Positions 7,639 through 15,608 of a DNA stretch of 64,000 nt are shown one piece after another; position 1 is the first letter of the stretch, and each line of letters starts with the position of its first letter. The notes under the pieces were generated by a model. It was not told where the DNA came from, did not search any database, and saw only the letters and a list, made by a program, of their open reading frames with translations. Both the position numbers and the translations under genes were made by a program. The stretch lies in the NCBI RefSeq assembly GCF_004785955.1, contig NZ_SJER01000008.1:37554-101553 (forward strand), in the 5' to 3' direction. This DNA is from Halostella litorea. Lineage in GTDB: Archaea > Halobacteriota > Halobacteria > Halobacteriales > Natronoarchaeaceae.

Positions 7639-8133
7639 GTGTCAAGAATCAAAAAAGCCGTATACGAGGAACCACAAGAACTAATTGAGATGGAAAAACG
7701 GCTGATGCCCTTGATGCTGTTAGAAGCAAATGAGGGTGAATCAGTCGAGGGTATAACCCGTCTGCAGAAGTTGATTTTCCTTGCGCAGAAAGAGGGGGAC
7801 GGAATCGACGAAGAGTATCAGTTCAAGCCGGGGAAGTATGGTCCGTACTCACGCCCACTTTATGATGATGTTGATCGGCTCGTTGACGAGGACTTCATCA
7901 GCGAAAGCATTGAGCCGAACCCCTTTGGAAATGAAAAGAAAGTCTACGAGCTGGAAGACAATGGTGAACAACTCCTTGAGAATCCGTCACAGTTCGTAGA
8001 CAACCCAGGGGAATTGAGAGACAGTATCGAGAAGATCAAGGAAGAATACAACGAAATGGGCTTCTGGGAGTTGTTGGAATACGTCTACGAGAACTACCCG
8101 AAGATGGCGGAGAACAGCGAACTGAATATTTAA
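7639..8133 (+). CDS. Second Panacea-like protein, 164 aa
   Basis: Contains ITRLQKLIFLAQKEG, then KPGKYGPYSRPLYDDVDRL and DEDFI, the same pattern as 6729-7241. Start is GTG 7639; ATG 7690 is possible. The A/T-rich base composition differs from neighbours. Its 3' end overlaps the convergent DUF6338-like membrane gene by four bases, so the two share a terminator region but not a promoter. Confidence 0.6.
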   Translation: MSRIKKAVYEEPQELIEMEKRLMPLMLLEANEGESVEGITRLQKLIFLAQKEGDGIDEEYQFKPGKYGPYSRPLYDDVDRLVDEDFISESIEPNPFGNEKKVYELEDNGEQLLENPSQFVDNPGELRDSIEKIKEEYNEMGFWELLEYVYENYPKMAENSELNI

Positions 8134-8975
8134 TCCTCTCTGTCCATCTCATCTACGCTTTCACTCTCGTCAGAGGTATCTGTAGAATCAATCGACTCAG
8201 ACTCAAGAACTTCTTCAACTGTCGGCATGGGTCCGTCATACTCCTCTCTATCGAAGGAATCCGGGTCTTCTACAGTTTCGAGGAACACATCGATTACCTC
8301 TTCACGTTCTTGGTTTTCTTCTTCATCGGATTCCTCGTCCTTCAGAGCAATCATATCGGCATCCCAGAGGGAATCGACCTGTACCTGCGAAATATTCTCA
8401 GATTCGATGTAGACTTCACCCGTCCAATTCTCAATTTCGTCCTTATATCCAGCGTCAGTCACTGTCTGTGTCTTCGGGTTCTCTAGAATAAGGTCCCGGT
8501 TTTGGGCCGTTGGCCCGTACTTGCTTACCGTGCCGATAACCCGTTCGCCCTCTGTTGTAATAACGCGAACAACGTAGCTTTCTGTATCTTTAACGACCTC
8601 CTCAATGTAGTATTCCCAGAGATTCCGGCGCGATCTGACTTCTTCTTCTCTCCGATCGTAAAGTTTCCCGACACTGAAACCGACAATGAGGGAGGCTACA
8701 AAGACAACAGAATAGTGGCCCAGAAAACTTGGAAGCGAGTTCAGCTTGGGCTCTAGGAGCTCAATTGTTGCCCACTGCCCAAACCGCGCTGTATAGTACA
8801 AATAGACGACAGCCATACAGGAAATACTCAGTAGAACGCTCCAAGCTACTGTTTCAGTTCTAGAGAGAGGATCTGCCTTCTCAGAGGCTTTGAAATATGC
8901 TCGAATGCCCATCAGTCCTGGCAAAATGAACAGAATAACGCTAATGAGGCCTAATCTCGGTACGACCGGTGGCAT
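8130..8975 (-). CDS. DUF6338-like membrane protein, 281 aa
   Basis: Three membrane helices lie near residues 8-25, 43-62 and 85-105. A beta-rich cytoplasmic domain follows (YVVRVITTEGERVIGTVSKYG, with WTGEVYIESENISQVQV), then a very acidic tail from about residue 210. This layout fits the DUF6338 family, which is of unknown role and often found in defence or mobile regions; the family call is from memory of its pattern. ATG 8975. Base composition is A/T-rich, like the neighbouring Panacea gene. Confidence 0.55.
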   Translation of the reverse strand: MPPVVPRLGLISVILFILPGLMGIRAYFKASEKADPLSRTETVAWSVLLSISCMAVVYLYYTARFGQWATIELLEPKLNSLPSFLGHYSVVFVASLIVGFSVGKLYDRREEEVRSRRNLWEYYIEEVVKDTESYVVRVITTEGERVIGTVSKYGPTAQNRDLILENPKTQTVTDAGYKDEIENWTGEVYIESENISQVQVDSLWDADMIALKDEESDEEENQEREEVIDVFLETVEDPDSFDREEYDGPMPTVEEVLESESIDSTDTSDESESVDEMDRED

Positions 8976-9122
8976 CGGTAATAGGACTATTCGAGGACCC
9001 GTAATTTACTATTTGGTATCTTGTCAAAGTCGATTAAGAGACTGTCTAAGCACGTGTTCTCACAGTTCAACAGCAAAAATGGTTGTCACAATATGATGCG
9101 CCAACCGGTTGAGCAGATATCT

Positions 9123-9500
9123 CTATTGCACGGTGGCCCCCTCGGGATCGGGAGTGGCAGTCTCAGCGACATCGCCCTCGTACACGACGGGTTCGATCAG
9201 AACGGTGTCGTGGGTGAGGACGGGGCGCTTCGACCGACCGTCTTGCTCATAGTCGATAACGCGCGCCTCGAACAGGATGTCGAGGTCGCGACTTACGATG
9301 CTGATATCCCGGTCGACGGCACGGGCCAGTTCACGCTTCGACGCGGGCTCCTGGTCAGCGATCACGTCGACCAGCTCCATCCGCTTGTCAGTGAGCACTT
9401 CCTGCGCGGTATCACGGCGCAGGATCAGGGCATCGTCCAACCCAGCGGTACTGAGTTGCTTCAGGAACGCAACGTTCGTGAGTCCATCTTTCGTATTCAT
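9123..9500 (-). CDS. HVO_A0114-type winged-helix regulator, 125 aa
   Basis: The helix-turn-helix PASKRELARAVDRDISIVSRDLD is followed by a wing with FEARVIDYEQDGRSKRP and a C-terminal LIEPVVYEGD strand, the typical layout of haloarchaeal HVO_A0114-like putative antitoxin/regulators. ATG 9500. A palindromic operator (9528-9550) lies in the divergent promoter shared with the TumE-like gene, implying autoregulation and control of that gene. Confidence 0.7.
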   Translation of the reverse strand: MNTKDGLTNVAFLKQLSTAGLDDALILRRDTAQEVLTDKRMELVDVIADQEPASKRELARAVDRDISIVSRDLDILFEARVIDYEQDGRSKRPVLTHDTVLIEPVVYEGDVAETATPDPEGATVQ

Positions 9501-9527
9501 AGTGCTGTCACACGAGGCACCGAATCC

Positions 9528-9550
9528 ATGTTGACATAGTAGGTCAACAT
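9528..9550. promoter_or_regulatory. Palindromic operator ATGTTGAC-N7-GTCAACAT
   Basis: Perfect 8-base arms around a 7-base spacer, immediately followed by an A/T-rich TATA-like stretch (ATATAAATAC) pointing to the plus-strand gene at 9621. Located between divergent genes. Most likely bound by the regulator at 9123-9500 or 9965-10333. Confidence 0.65.
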
Positions 9551-9620
9551 ATAAATACTTGCGGGATCAAAGGCCCGATAGACGGGTACACCAGCAAACC
9601 AAACATACCCGGAATACACA

Positions 9621-9920
9621 ATGACTCGGCCTGTGGATTACGATTGGGCGTTAGACGAGTATCGAGGACGTATGTACTACATACACGCATACGGAGAGCA
9701 AGACGACTTCTCGGTCTCAGTATACTTCGCGAGTGGCGACGGCGACGACAAAACGGAAATCGTACGCGTCGACACCGCACACGGGACGACTCATTTTCAC
9801 AAACTCTACCGTCGGGACGAACCCGCTCCAGAAGTCGACTGGGGACTCTGGGAGACGGTCACCAAGTTCACGGAGAACTGGCGGGAGTACGCACGTCGCT
9901 ACGAGCAACGATCAGGGTAA
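9621..9920 (+). CDS. TumE-like (DUF6516/DUF7718-type) toxin candidate, 99 aa
   Basis: Short protein with YYIHAYGEQDDFSVSVYF strands, then IVRVDTAHGTTHFHKLYR, resembling the basic/His-rich strand of TumE-type proteins (a D-x-x-H...H-x-H arrangement). A C-terminal helix rich in Trp and Arg follows. It is followed 44 bases later by a winged-helix gene, the usual toxin-then-antitoxin order. Family assignment is by pattern and context. Confidence 0.5.
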   Translation: MTRPVDYDWALDEYRGRMYYIHAYGEQDDFSVSVYFASGDGDDKTEIVRVDTAHGTTHFHKLYRRDEPAPEVDWGLWETVTKFTENWREYARRYEQRSG

Positions 9921-9964
9921 CAATTACACGGCACCCAATTCGTCTGAATAGTATACAGCTGGAA

Positions 9965-10333
9965 ATGGCAAATCCTAACTCTGCCCCATCGGACGATGGA
10001 AACCCCGATCCAGACGACGACTCGTTTCGTACCCACTACCCTTCGGGGTGGCTCATGATCGCACAACACGAAAGCGTCGCGCTCATGGTCGACGCTCTGC
10101 TCGATCTCCCACCCCACCGGGAGTTCAACCAGTCGGAACTCGCAAACCTCGCTGGCGTCAGCCGACAGTCGGTAAGCCGGCATCTGGATCTCCTCACGAC
10201 ACTTGGAATCATTGAACCGGCGGAAAACCCGGGCACACCGCGTTACCGGTTCAACCCTGAATCGGAGGTCAGCGAGGCGCTGATCCGCCTCGACGGCGCG
10301 GTCAACGCTGTCGGCGCGGAGACTTCGTCGTAA
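9965..10333 (+). CDS. Winged-helix antitoxin/regulator, 122 aa
   Basis: The helix-turn-helix NQSELANLAGVSRQSVSRHL, then LTTLGIIEPAENPGTPRYR as wing, then a C-terminal helix ending VNAVGAETSS. ATG 9965. Probably the partner of the TumE-like gene just upstream. Two broken copies of its 3' end exist at 7369-7433 and 11457-11548, so this gene family has been repeatedly recombined here. Confidence 0.65.
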   Translation: MANPNSAPSDDGNPDPDDDSFRTHYPSGWLMIAQHESVALMVDALLDLPPHREFNQSELANLAGVSRQSVSRHLDLLTTLGIIEPAENPGTPRYRFNPESEVSEALIRLDGAVNAVGAETSS

Positions 10334-10468
10334 AACACCGTCCCGTGGTTGGCCTCCCACCCGCTGGCCCGACCGGGACCGGACGAGGTGTTTTGCACAC
10401 CGATGCGAGGTCATTGCCCGTCCACGGCGTTATCGGCGTCTGGGTGTACATACGCGATTGGGAAAAGA

Positions 10469-10714
10469 TCACTCACCGTCAAGTGCATCGCTAAAGTCAT
10501 CGCGTGACGGTAGATCCGCAAGAACTGCGCCAGATCCCTGCATGAGGACGTCGTCGAGGTCGTCGGCGGTCGCAGCCTCACCGTCTGCGAGCTGTTGTAT
10601 CGACTCTTGCACGGCCTCCGCGAGGGACGGCTCCCGGTCCTCAAACGATCTGACAGCGTCGACAACCGCTTCGTCCGACGCATCATCGTCGGGATCCGAT
10701 GCTGGAGGGCTCAT
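10469..10714 (-). CDS. Small acidic protein, antitoxin candidate, 81 aa
   Basis: Start taken at ATG 10714 (MSPPASDPDDDAS). Strongly acidic helical protein with no cysteine or membrane segment. It lies 50 bases downstream of the RelE-like gene on the same strand. The C-terminal half (DDLDDVLMQGSG...LPSRDD) could be a toxin-wrapping tail. Assignment as antitoxin rests on context only. Confidence 0.5.
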   Translation of the reverse strand: MSPPASDPDDDASDEAVVDAVRSFEDREPSLAEAVQESIQQLADGEAATADDLDDVLMQGSGAVLADLPSRDDFSDALDGE

Positions 10715-10764
10715 CGCATCCCAGAGAAACTGCCCACTCAGTCTTGAATGTGTTGACGGATGGA

Positions 10765-11202
10765 CTACAACCGTGCTTTCAGATCCCGAAGCTCGTCGAC
10801 ACTCAGCGCCTGCTGGTCGGCAAGATATGCTTCGACGTCGTCGACGGATTCGATCGGATTGAACGCCGCGACCTTCCGGCACGCCCGCGCGTCGAACTTG
10901 CCGAGATTCCGGTACCGATGCTTCTTGACCGCAAACACCCAGAGGACGACATATTCGGGAATGTCGGTGACGAGTTTTACGTAGATACGAAGATCGCCCT
11001 GTCGAAGCTGTTCGAGCTCCTCGCAGGTGGCATAGGCTTTCTCGACGACTGACTCGGGTGCCGGACTCGCGAGACAGGTGATCATCGCCGAGAGCGCGTT
11101 TCGGGACTTAGTGGCGTCGAGATCGTGGATTTCGGCTGCAGCCTTCTCGTGGAAGATCGCAACGCCCTCGTCGGTATCGGACAACGAATGCTCGCGAACC
11201 AC
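10765..11202 (-). CDS. RelE/ParE-like toxin candidate, 145 aa
   Basis: The centre reads ELEQLRQGDLRIYVKLV then VVLWVFAVKKHRYRNLGKF, the beta-strand/basic pattern of RelE-ParE toxins (L-R-x-G-x-x-R, then V-x-x-V-x-H-R-x-x). Residues 1-60 are helical and residues 110-145 form an added helical tail, longer than usual for RelE. GTG start at 11202. It is flanked by two small acidic genes on the same strand, either of which might be the antitoxin. Confidence 0.5.
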   Translation of the reverse strand: MVREHSLSDTDEGVAIFHEKAAAEIHDLDATKSRNALSAMITCLASPAPESVVEKAYATCEELEQLRQGDLRIYVKLVTDIPEYVVLWVFAVKKHRYRNLGKFDARACRKVAAFNPIESVDDVEAYLADQQALSVDELRDLKARL

Positions 11203-11267
11203 ACCTACCGACTACTCCACACTACCGGCGAATAAAAGATCGGGATGCAAAGAGAACCAGTCTGGCG

Positions 11268-11405
11268 TCAGGACGACAGGAAGGCCTCTTTCACGTCCTC
11301 GGCGTCGGCCACTTCCTCGTCGGAAAAGTCTTCAACACGTCGCTCAAGCTCGTCAGCCAGCGACTCGTCGTCGCCGCCCTCCCGCTCCGGCGTTGAATGA
11401 CTCAT
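11268..11405 (-). CDS. Tiny acidic protein, antitoxin candidate, 45 aa
   Basis: ATG 11405 to TGA 11268; sequence MSHSTPEREGGDDESL... ends in KEAFLSS. Acidic and helical, 65 bases upstream of the RelE-like gene on the same strand, with an A/T-rich promoter just before it (tgtataaatgtgtat near 11432-11446 on the other strand). Its position before the toxin is the standard antitoxin position. Confidence 0.5.
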   Translation of the reverse strand: MSHSTPEREGGDDESLADELERRVEDFSDEEVADAEDVKEAFLSS

Positions 11406-11456
11406 TGAGTTACTAGGTCAATACCGGCCCATGTGTATAAATGTGTATGCCGACCG

Positions 11457-11548
11457 GCACACCGCGTTACCGTTACAACCCCGAATCGGAGGTCAGCAAG
11501 GCGCTGATCCCGCTCGACGGAGCGGTCAACGCTATCGGCGCAGAGTAA
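11457..11548 (+). pseudogene. 3' remnant of winged-helix regulator
   Basis: In-frame GTPRYRYNPESEVSKALIP...GAVNAIGAE then TAA, matching the C-terminus of the gene at 9965-10333. No helix-turn-helix or start remains. The match covers about 92 bases, so it is a decayed partial duplicate. Confidence 0.65.
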
Positions 11549-11552
11549 CAGA

Positions 11553-11873
11553 CTACGATCGTACCCACACGGAATCCCGCGCCCGCTCGTTTATCTTAGC
11601 GGCCGTTTCGTCGGACGGTTCCGGAGCCACCCGCGCCGACCAGACGGCCGGCGCTCCCTGGCTGTCACGTCGCGCGACAAGCTGTTCGGCCTCCATCCGA
11701 TCGAGAAGTCGTGTTGTCGTCTCGACTGTCTGATTGATCCCGAACTGTTGAAGGCCATCGGCGACGTCCTGGGCCGTCAGTTCAGCATCATCGGCGTAGT
11801 CAAAGACCTTGAGGATCGCCTGAAAGCTAGCAGACGCTGCGTCCTGTCCGTGGTGCTCGCGGTCGTCGGCCAT
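11553..11873 (-). CDS. Winged-helix protein, 106 aa
   Basis: ATG 11873. Residues 15-85 fold as a winged helix: AILKVFDYADDAELTAQD, DVADGLQQFGINQTVETTTRLL as the helix-turn-helix, then AEQLVARRDSQGAPAVWSAR as wing. Probably a small regulator of the neighbouring toxin-antitoxin genes. The target is not evident. Confidence 0.65.
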   Translation of the reverse strand: MADDREHHGQDAASASFQAILKVFDYADDAELTAQDVADGLQQFGINQTVETTTRLLDRMEAEQLVARRDSQGAPAVWSARVAPEPSDETAAKINERARDSVWVRS

Positions 11874-11973
11874 AGTTCACGCCACCTCTGGGATATTTTC
11901 TTTAGCTATTCGTTGAACTCAATGCTATTAACAGTTGCTGAACCACCGCCAGCATATGCGAACAACGGCCGTT

Positions 11974-12177
11974 TCACAGATCCTCTAGAGTCTGGTTCTC
12001 GTCGAGTACCGCGTCTGGGGGTGGCGAATAACTGGGAGAAAGCCCCAGCCGCTCCCGGAGTTCGTCAGTCGAACACGCCGATGCATCGTCGCAGCCTATC
12101 TCCGCGATCCGTTCCGCAAGACTATCCCCGTTCCCCAGCTCGATGCGATCCAGATCGTCGTGTTCGTCGTCAGCCAT
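11974..12177 (-). CDS. Small acidic hypothetical protein, 67 aa
   Basis: ATG 12177. Contains AERIAEIGCDDASACSTDELRERLGL, a helix pattern reminiscent of a small dimeric antitoxin or addiction protein. No toxin partner follows it. Acidity and halophilic composition support coding. Confidence 0.5.
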   Translation of the reverse strand: MADDEHDDLDRIELGNGDSLAERIAEIGCDDASACSTDELRERLGLSPSYSPPPDAVLDENQTLEDL

Positions 12178-12235
12178 ACGGACAGCCTACGGTACGGTGG
12201 CCTTTCACGGTACTGGTGCCGATCGGTTCGGCCGA

Positions 12236-12309
12236 AACTTCGATCGATATCTCGCGAACTTCGATCGGTTTCCCCTAAACTTCGATCGGTTCGGCGCGAA
12301 CTTCGATCG
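12236..12309. repeat. 21-bp repeat array 3 (four units plus a partial)
   Basis: AACTTCGATCG at 12236, 12257, 12278 and 12299, exactly 21 bases apart, with a partial unit (CGATCGGTTCGGC) just before. Array 3 and array 1 differ at only a few positions, linkers included. It lies about 500 bases beyond the end of the first orc1 gene. Confidence 0.75.
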
Positions 12310-12461
12310 GTTTTCTCGGAGTTTTGAGAGTAAAGACACGTCTCACCGTCGGTTGAAACCCCGGCATGCTGGGAGCGAAACTGAATCGCTCCACCGATGA
12401 CCTCTATTCGGAAGGCCGGCCCGACGCCGGCCCCCTTTACCATAGTGGGCACCCTTGCGGG

Positions 12462-12596
12462 TTACCCGAGCGCAAGCTGCAACGCCGTCGCGATGATGCC
12501 GGCGATATTGACCACGATCGCCAGCAGGATCACCGCCGTCGACGGCGTACTGCAGCCCGCATGAAGGAGGTCAACCAGCATGCGGGTTGAGGGCAT
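12462..12596 (-). CDS. 44-residue single-span hydrophobic peptide
   Basis: ATG 12596 (MPSTRMLVDLLHAG...) to TAA 12462; a second ATG at 12581 is possible. The last 25 residues form one hydrophobic helix (AVILLAIVVNIAGIIATALQ). A GGCCGGC/GCCGGCC hairpin at about 12417-12431 lies past the stop and could terminate it. Candidates are a small membrane toxin or a membrane-bound regulator next to the replication region; this is inferred only from size and hydrophobicity. Confidence 0.5.
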   Translation of the reverse strand: MPSTRMLVDLLHAGCSTPSTAVILLAIVVNIAGIIATALQLALG

Positions 12597-12770
12597 GAAC
12601 TGCCCTCGATAATCTCTATGCGGAGTTCCGCTGAAAAATGTATCGGCACCCGATACGCGTCGCTCACCGGCGGAGACTGCTGCGGGTGAAAAACGCCCTC
12701 ACCCGCACGCTGGTTGACCCAGGTGGATATGGGGCGAGATATTACTTAAAATCAACGGTTCATAAGGTTT

Positions 12771-13793
12771 TCAGGCAATTTCCGGCACACCACCCGGCAC
12801 CTCGGTCGCGCGGTAAACGGTCCCGCTCGTCGCCCCCTCGGCGACGACACTCTCGTACTCTTTCAGCTTCGCGACCGCGCGGGTGAACTGCCCGCGGGAC
12901 AGCTCCTCGCCGAACGCCTCGGCGTATCGCTGCCGGACTTCACGTGACCCGATCGGGCCGTCGGCCTCAATGATTTCGAACACGCGGCCGTGCCGTTCCG
13001 GCAGGCGTTCGATCGCGTGCTTTCGCAGCGTCTCGTAGACCTCCTCTTTGGCCTCGGCGACATCTTCGGCTGTGATCGGTGGGGACTGCACCTCGTCGGC
13101 GGTCGTCTCCAGATACGTGACCGCCACGCGTGCGTTGCTCGCCGCCACGGCGATCGTCCGGAGGGCGCGTTCGTTGATCGCACCCTCCGCAAGCCCCGCC
13201 TCCTGGCGCGCTTCGATGATCCGATAGAGTTCGCGGTCAGAATACGGTTCGAAGTGGATCTCTCGTGAGCCTTCGAACCGAGACTCGTAGATGCCATCCA
13301 GCCCGCCGAGGAACGTATCGCGGTCGTTGACGATCAGGATCAGCGACACCCAGTTGATCCCATACAGGTTGTGGAGAACGTTGTACTCGCTCGGTTCGAG
13401 TGTGTCGACCTCGTCGATGACCACGACGAACGGCTCGTTCACACGGTTTTTGATGCGCCGAACCAGCCCCGACGCGCTTTCGGCGTCGAGCGCCGAGCTG
13501 TTGATGGGGAGTTCCTCGGCGACGCCGCGGAGGATCGACCGCCGGTCAGTCGCGTTGATGCAGGATACATAGGCGGTTTTGAAATCCGCCAAGCTGTTCT
13601 CGTCGAGATTCGCGAGCATATATCGCGTCGTCGCCGTTTTCCCCGTGCCTGTCCCACCAAAGAGAACCGTGTCCGTGGCCCGCTCGCCGTCCGTGATCGG
13701 GTCGAGAACGCTGGCGAGGGCCTTTTTCTCGGTCCGTCGCCCGACGATCTGGGGGACGTAGGCCTCGTCGAACACCCGGGAGTTCTCGATCAT
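12771..13793 (-). CDS. orc1/cdc6: Orc1/Cdc6 replication initiator, 340 aa
   Basis: An AAA+ ATPase that recognises origin repeats and starts replication. Walker A GGTGTGKT near residue 43, Walker B VVIDEVD near 123, then sensor and lid regions, and a C-terminal winged helix from about 265. Start taken at ATG 13793 (MIENSRVFDEAY), with a TATA-like TTTATT about 30 bases upstream, which makes it leaderless. It is divergent from a second orc1 across an origin. Shorter and more diverged than chromosomal Orc1, as plasmid versions often are. Confidence 0.9.
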   Translation of the reverse strand: MIENSRVFDEAYVPQIVGRRTEKKALASVLDPITDGERATDTVLFGGTGTGKTATTRYMLANLDENSLADFKTAYVSCINATDRRSILRGVAEELPINSSALDAESASGLVRRIKNRVNEPFVVVIDEVDTLEPSEYNVLHNLYGINWVSLILIVNDRDTFLGGLDGIYESRFEGSREIHFEPYSDRELYRIIEARQEAGLAEGAINERALRTIAVAASNARVAVTYLETTADEVQSPPITAEDVAEAKEEVYETLRKHAIERLPERHGRVFEIIEADGPIGSREVRQRYAEAFGEELSRGQFTRAVAKLKEYESVVAEGATSGTVYRATEVPGGVPEIA

Positions 13794-13882
13794 ACTGGTA
13801 ACTATCTGGTACCTGCGAAATAAACCCACGCCGACCGGAGTAAAAGTATAATTCGGTGACAACACCGACCCACCCGCGTCAG

Positions 13883-14334
13883 ACACACCGATTTGCGAGT
13901 GTCCACACTCACTGTTGAGCCAATCCCAAAGTGGGGGGACACACCGATTTGCGCGTGTTCAGCCAAACACACACCGTCTTGCACGTGTTCCACCCCACCC
14001 ACACACACCGTTTTGCGAGTGTCCACGGGCCAGCGGGTACCCATCCGTTTGGAGAGTGGCAAAGACTCGACGTACGACGGCCGAGGGGCGGTGCCTCCAC
14101 GAGGACAGGAAACCAGCAGCAAGCTCGGGGAAGCGGCCGGACAACGTCCGTCCTTGCTTCCCACTTATCGCTCGTACGGTCCCTGTTCAGAACAGCGCAG
14201 TATAAAACTTTCCACTAGTGGGAAGTTTCTGACATGGACGGGGACCGTGATCCTCCGCCGCTACCGACCGCGTAGCTCGGGTTCACGCACCCGCCCTCCG
14301 CCACTTCGGGATGAACACTTGCAAACCGGTGTGT
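13883..14334. other. Replication origin with five ORB-like repeats
   Basis: Four direct copies of ACACACCGNTTTGCRMGTGT start at 13883, 13939, 13969 and 14003, and one inverted copy lies at 14313-14334. A G-run (gtggggggac) precedes the second copy. A pair of CACTCGCAA words near 14366-14385 may be half-sites. Two divergent orc1 genes flank it. Inverted ORB elements around a less GC-rich core, next to orc1, is the standard haloarchaeal origin design. Confidence 0.85.
14205..14228. promoter_or_regulatory. Inverted repeat with TATA-like box inside the origin
   Basis: AAACTT-T-CCAC-TA-GTGG-G-AAGTTT, a 24-base dyad with one mismatched pair, directly preceded by TATAAAA. Lies between the direct and inverted ORB repeats. 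It could be the unwinding element or a binding site for an auxiliary factor. Confidence 0.5.
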
Positions 14335-14420
14335 CTGTGTTTTATAACGACCGGGACACACGAAACACTCGCAACACTCGCAACGGGGGTTATTTATGCC
14401 CGGGCTCTGTGACATCTCTC

Positions 14421-15608
14421 ATGGCGCGGTTCGCTCAGGGAAGCGATATCTTCGACAACGAGGACGCCCTTCGGGATAACTACACGCCCGACGAACTGAT
14501 CGAGCGCGACGACGAAATCGAAACGTACGAGGCCGCCCTCCAGCCGACCGTCAACGGGGCGCGACCGCGGAACATCTTCGTCTATGGCGAGACGGGCGTC
14601 GGGAAAACCCTCGCGACGCGGTACATCCTCGACGACCTCGAAGCAGACCAGGAACACTTCGAGGGCGTGTCGATCCGCGTGGAGTGGTTGAACTGCAAGG
14701 ACCTGACGAGTTATCAGATCGTCACCCAGCTCGTGAACAAGTTCCGCGAGCCACCGAACGAGATCAGCCCGTCGGGGTACGGCCGCGGAACCGTCAACCG
14801 GATGCTCTGGAGCGAACTCAACGACCTCGACGAGACGCACGTCCTGTTCGTCCTCGACGAAGTGGACTCCATCGGCAGCGACGACGATTTGCTCTATCAA
14901 CTCCCGCGGTGCAACGACAATCAGGTCACTGAGACGAAGGTGGGCCTGATCGGTATCTCGAACGACTTTACCTTCCGCGAATCCCTGAGCGCACGCGTGC
15001 AGTCGAGTCTCTGCGAGCACGAGATTCACTTCAAGCCGTACGACGCGAACCAGCTTCGCCGGATCCTCGAACAGCGCGCCGGCGAGGCCTTCCTCCCGGA
15101 CGTGCTGGCCGACGACGTGATTCCGAAGGTCGCGGCGCTGGCCGCCCAGGATACGGGGAGCGCCCGGCACGCACTCGACATCCTGTACAAGGCCGGATCG
15201 CTTGCTCGCGAACGACAACAAAGCGACGTCACAATCGAGAACGTGAACGAGGCAAAGGATCTGGTCGAACGGGGCGTCATCGAGGACGAACTTCGGGCAC
15301 TGCCAACCCAGAGTCACCTCGTCTTACTCGCGATCCTGCGGCTCCATCGGGAAGGCAAGGACCCCGTCCGTCGCAAGACGATCTACAACGTCTACGAAAA
15401 CGCCGCGGAGATGATCGACACGGACGTCAAAGCCTCCCGGACGATCCAGAACCGGCTCAGTCAACTTTCGCTGAAAGGCTTCCTCGCTGTGGATGAACGG
15501 AACGAGGGCGTCAAGGGCGGGAAGTACTACCAGTACAGCCTCGACGTCCGCGAGGAGATCGTCGAGGATGCGTTGCGACAGGATCGGCGGATCGAGGATC
15601 TAATCTAA
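14421..15608 (+). CDS. orc1/cdc6: Second Orc1/Cdc6 replication initiator, 395 aa
   Basis: Walker A GETGVGKT near residue 53, Walker B FVLDEVD near 145, sensor-1 LIGISND near 180, lid and winged helix in the last 110 residues. ATG 14421 (MARFAQGSDIFDNED) is preferred because a TTATTTAT box lies 25-30 bases upstream. This version is closer to the canonical haloarchaeal Orc1 than the one at 12771. Two initiators around one origin suggest cooperation or independent regulation of copy number. Confidence 0.92.
   Translation: MARFAQGSDIFDNEDALRDNYTPDELIERDDEIETYEAALQPTVNGARPRNIFVYGETGVGKTLATRYILDDLEADQEHFEGVSIRVEWLNCKDLTSYQIVTQLVNKFREPPNEISPSGYGRGTVNRMLWSELNDLDETHVLFVLDEVDSIGSDDDLLYQLPRCNDNQVTETKVGLIGISNDFTFRESLSARVQSSLCEHEIHFKPYDANQLRRILEQRAGEAFLPDVLADDVIPKVAALAAQDTGSARHALDILYKAGSLARERQQSDVTIENVNEAKDLVERGVIEDELRALPTQSHLVLLAILRLHREGKDPVRRKTIYNVYENAAEMIDTDVKASRTIQNRLSQLSLKGFLAVDERNEGVKGGKYYQYSLDVREEIVEDALRQDRRIEDLI

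Noticed and set aside
6052..12309. CRISPR arrays
   Set aside because: The 21-bp units have 10-base semi-conserved linkers rather than unique 30-40-base spacers, and there are no cas genes.
14394..15317. A 307-codon minus-strand frame opposite the second orc1
   Set aside because: It mirrors the orc1 codons; Orc1 has clear Walker motifs and a winged helix, so the antisense frame is a shadow.
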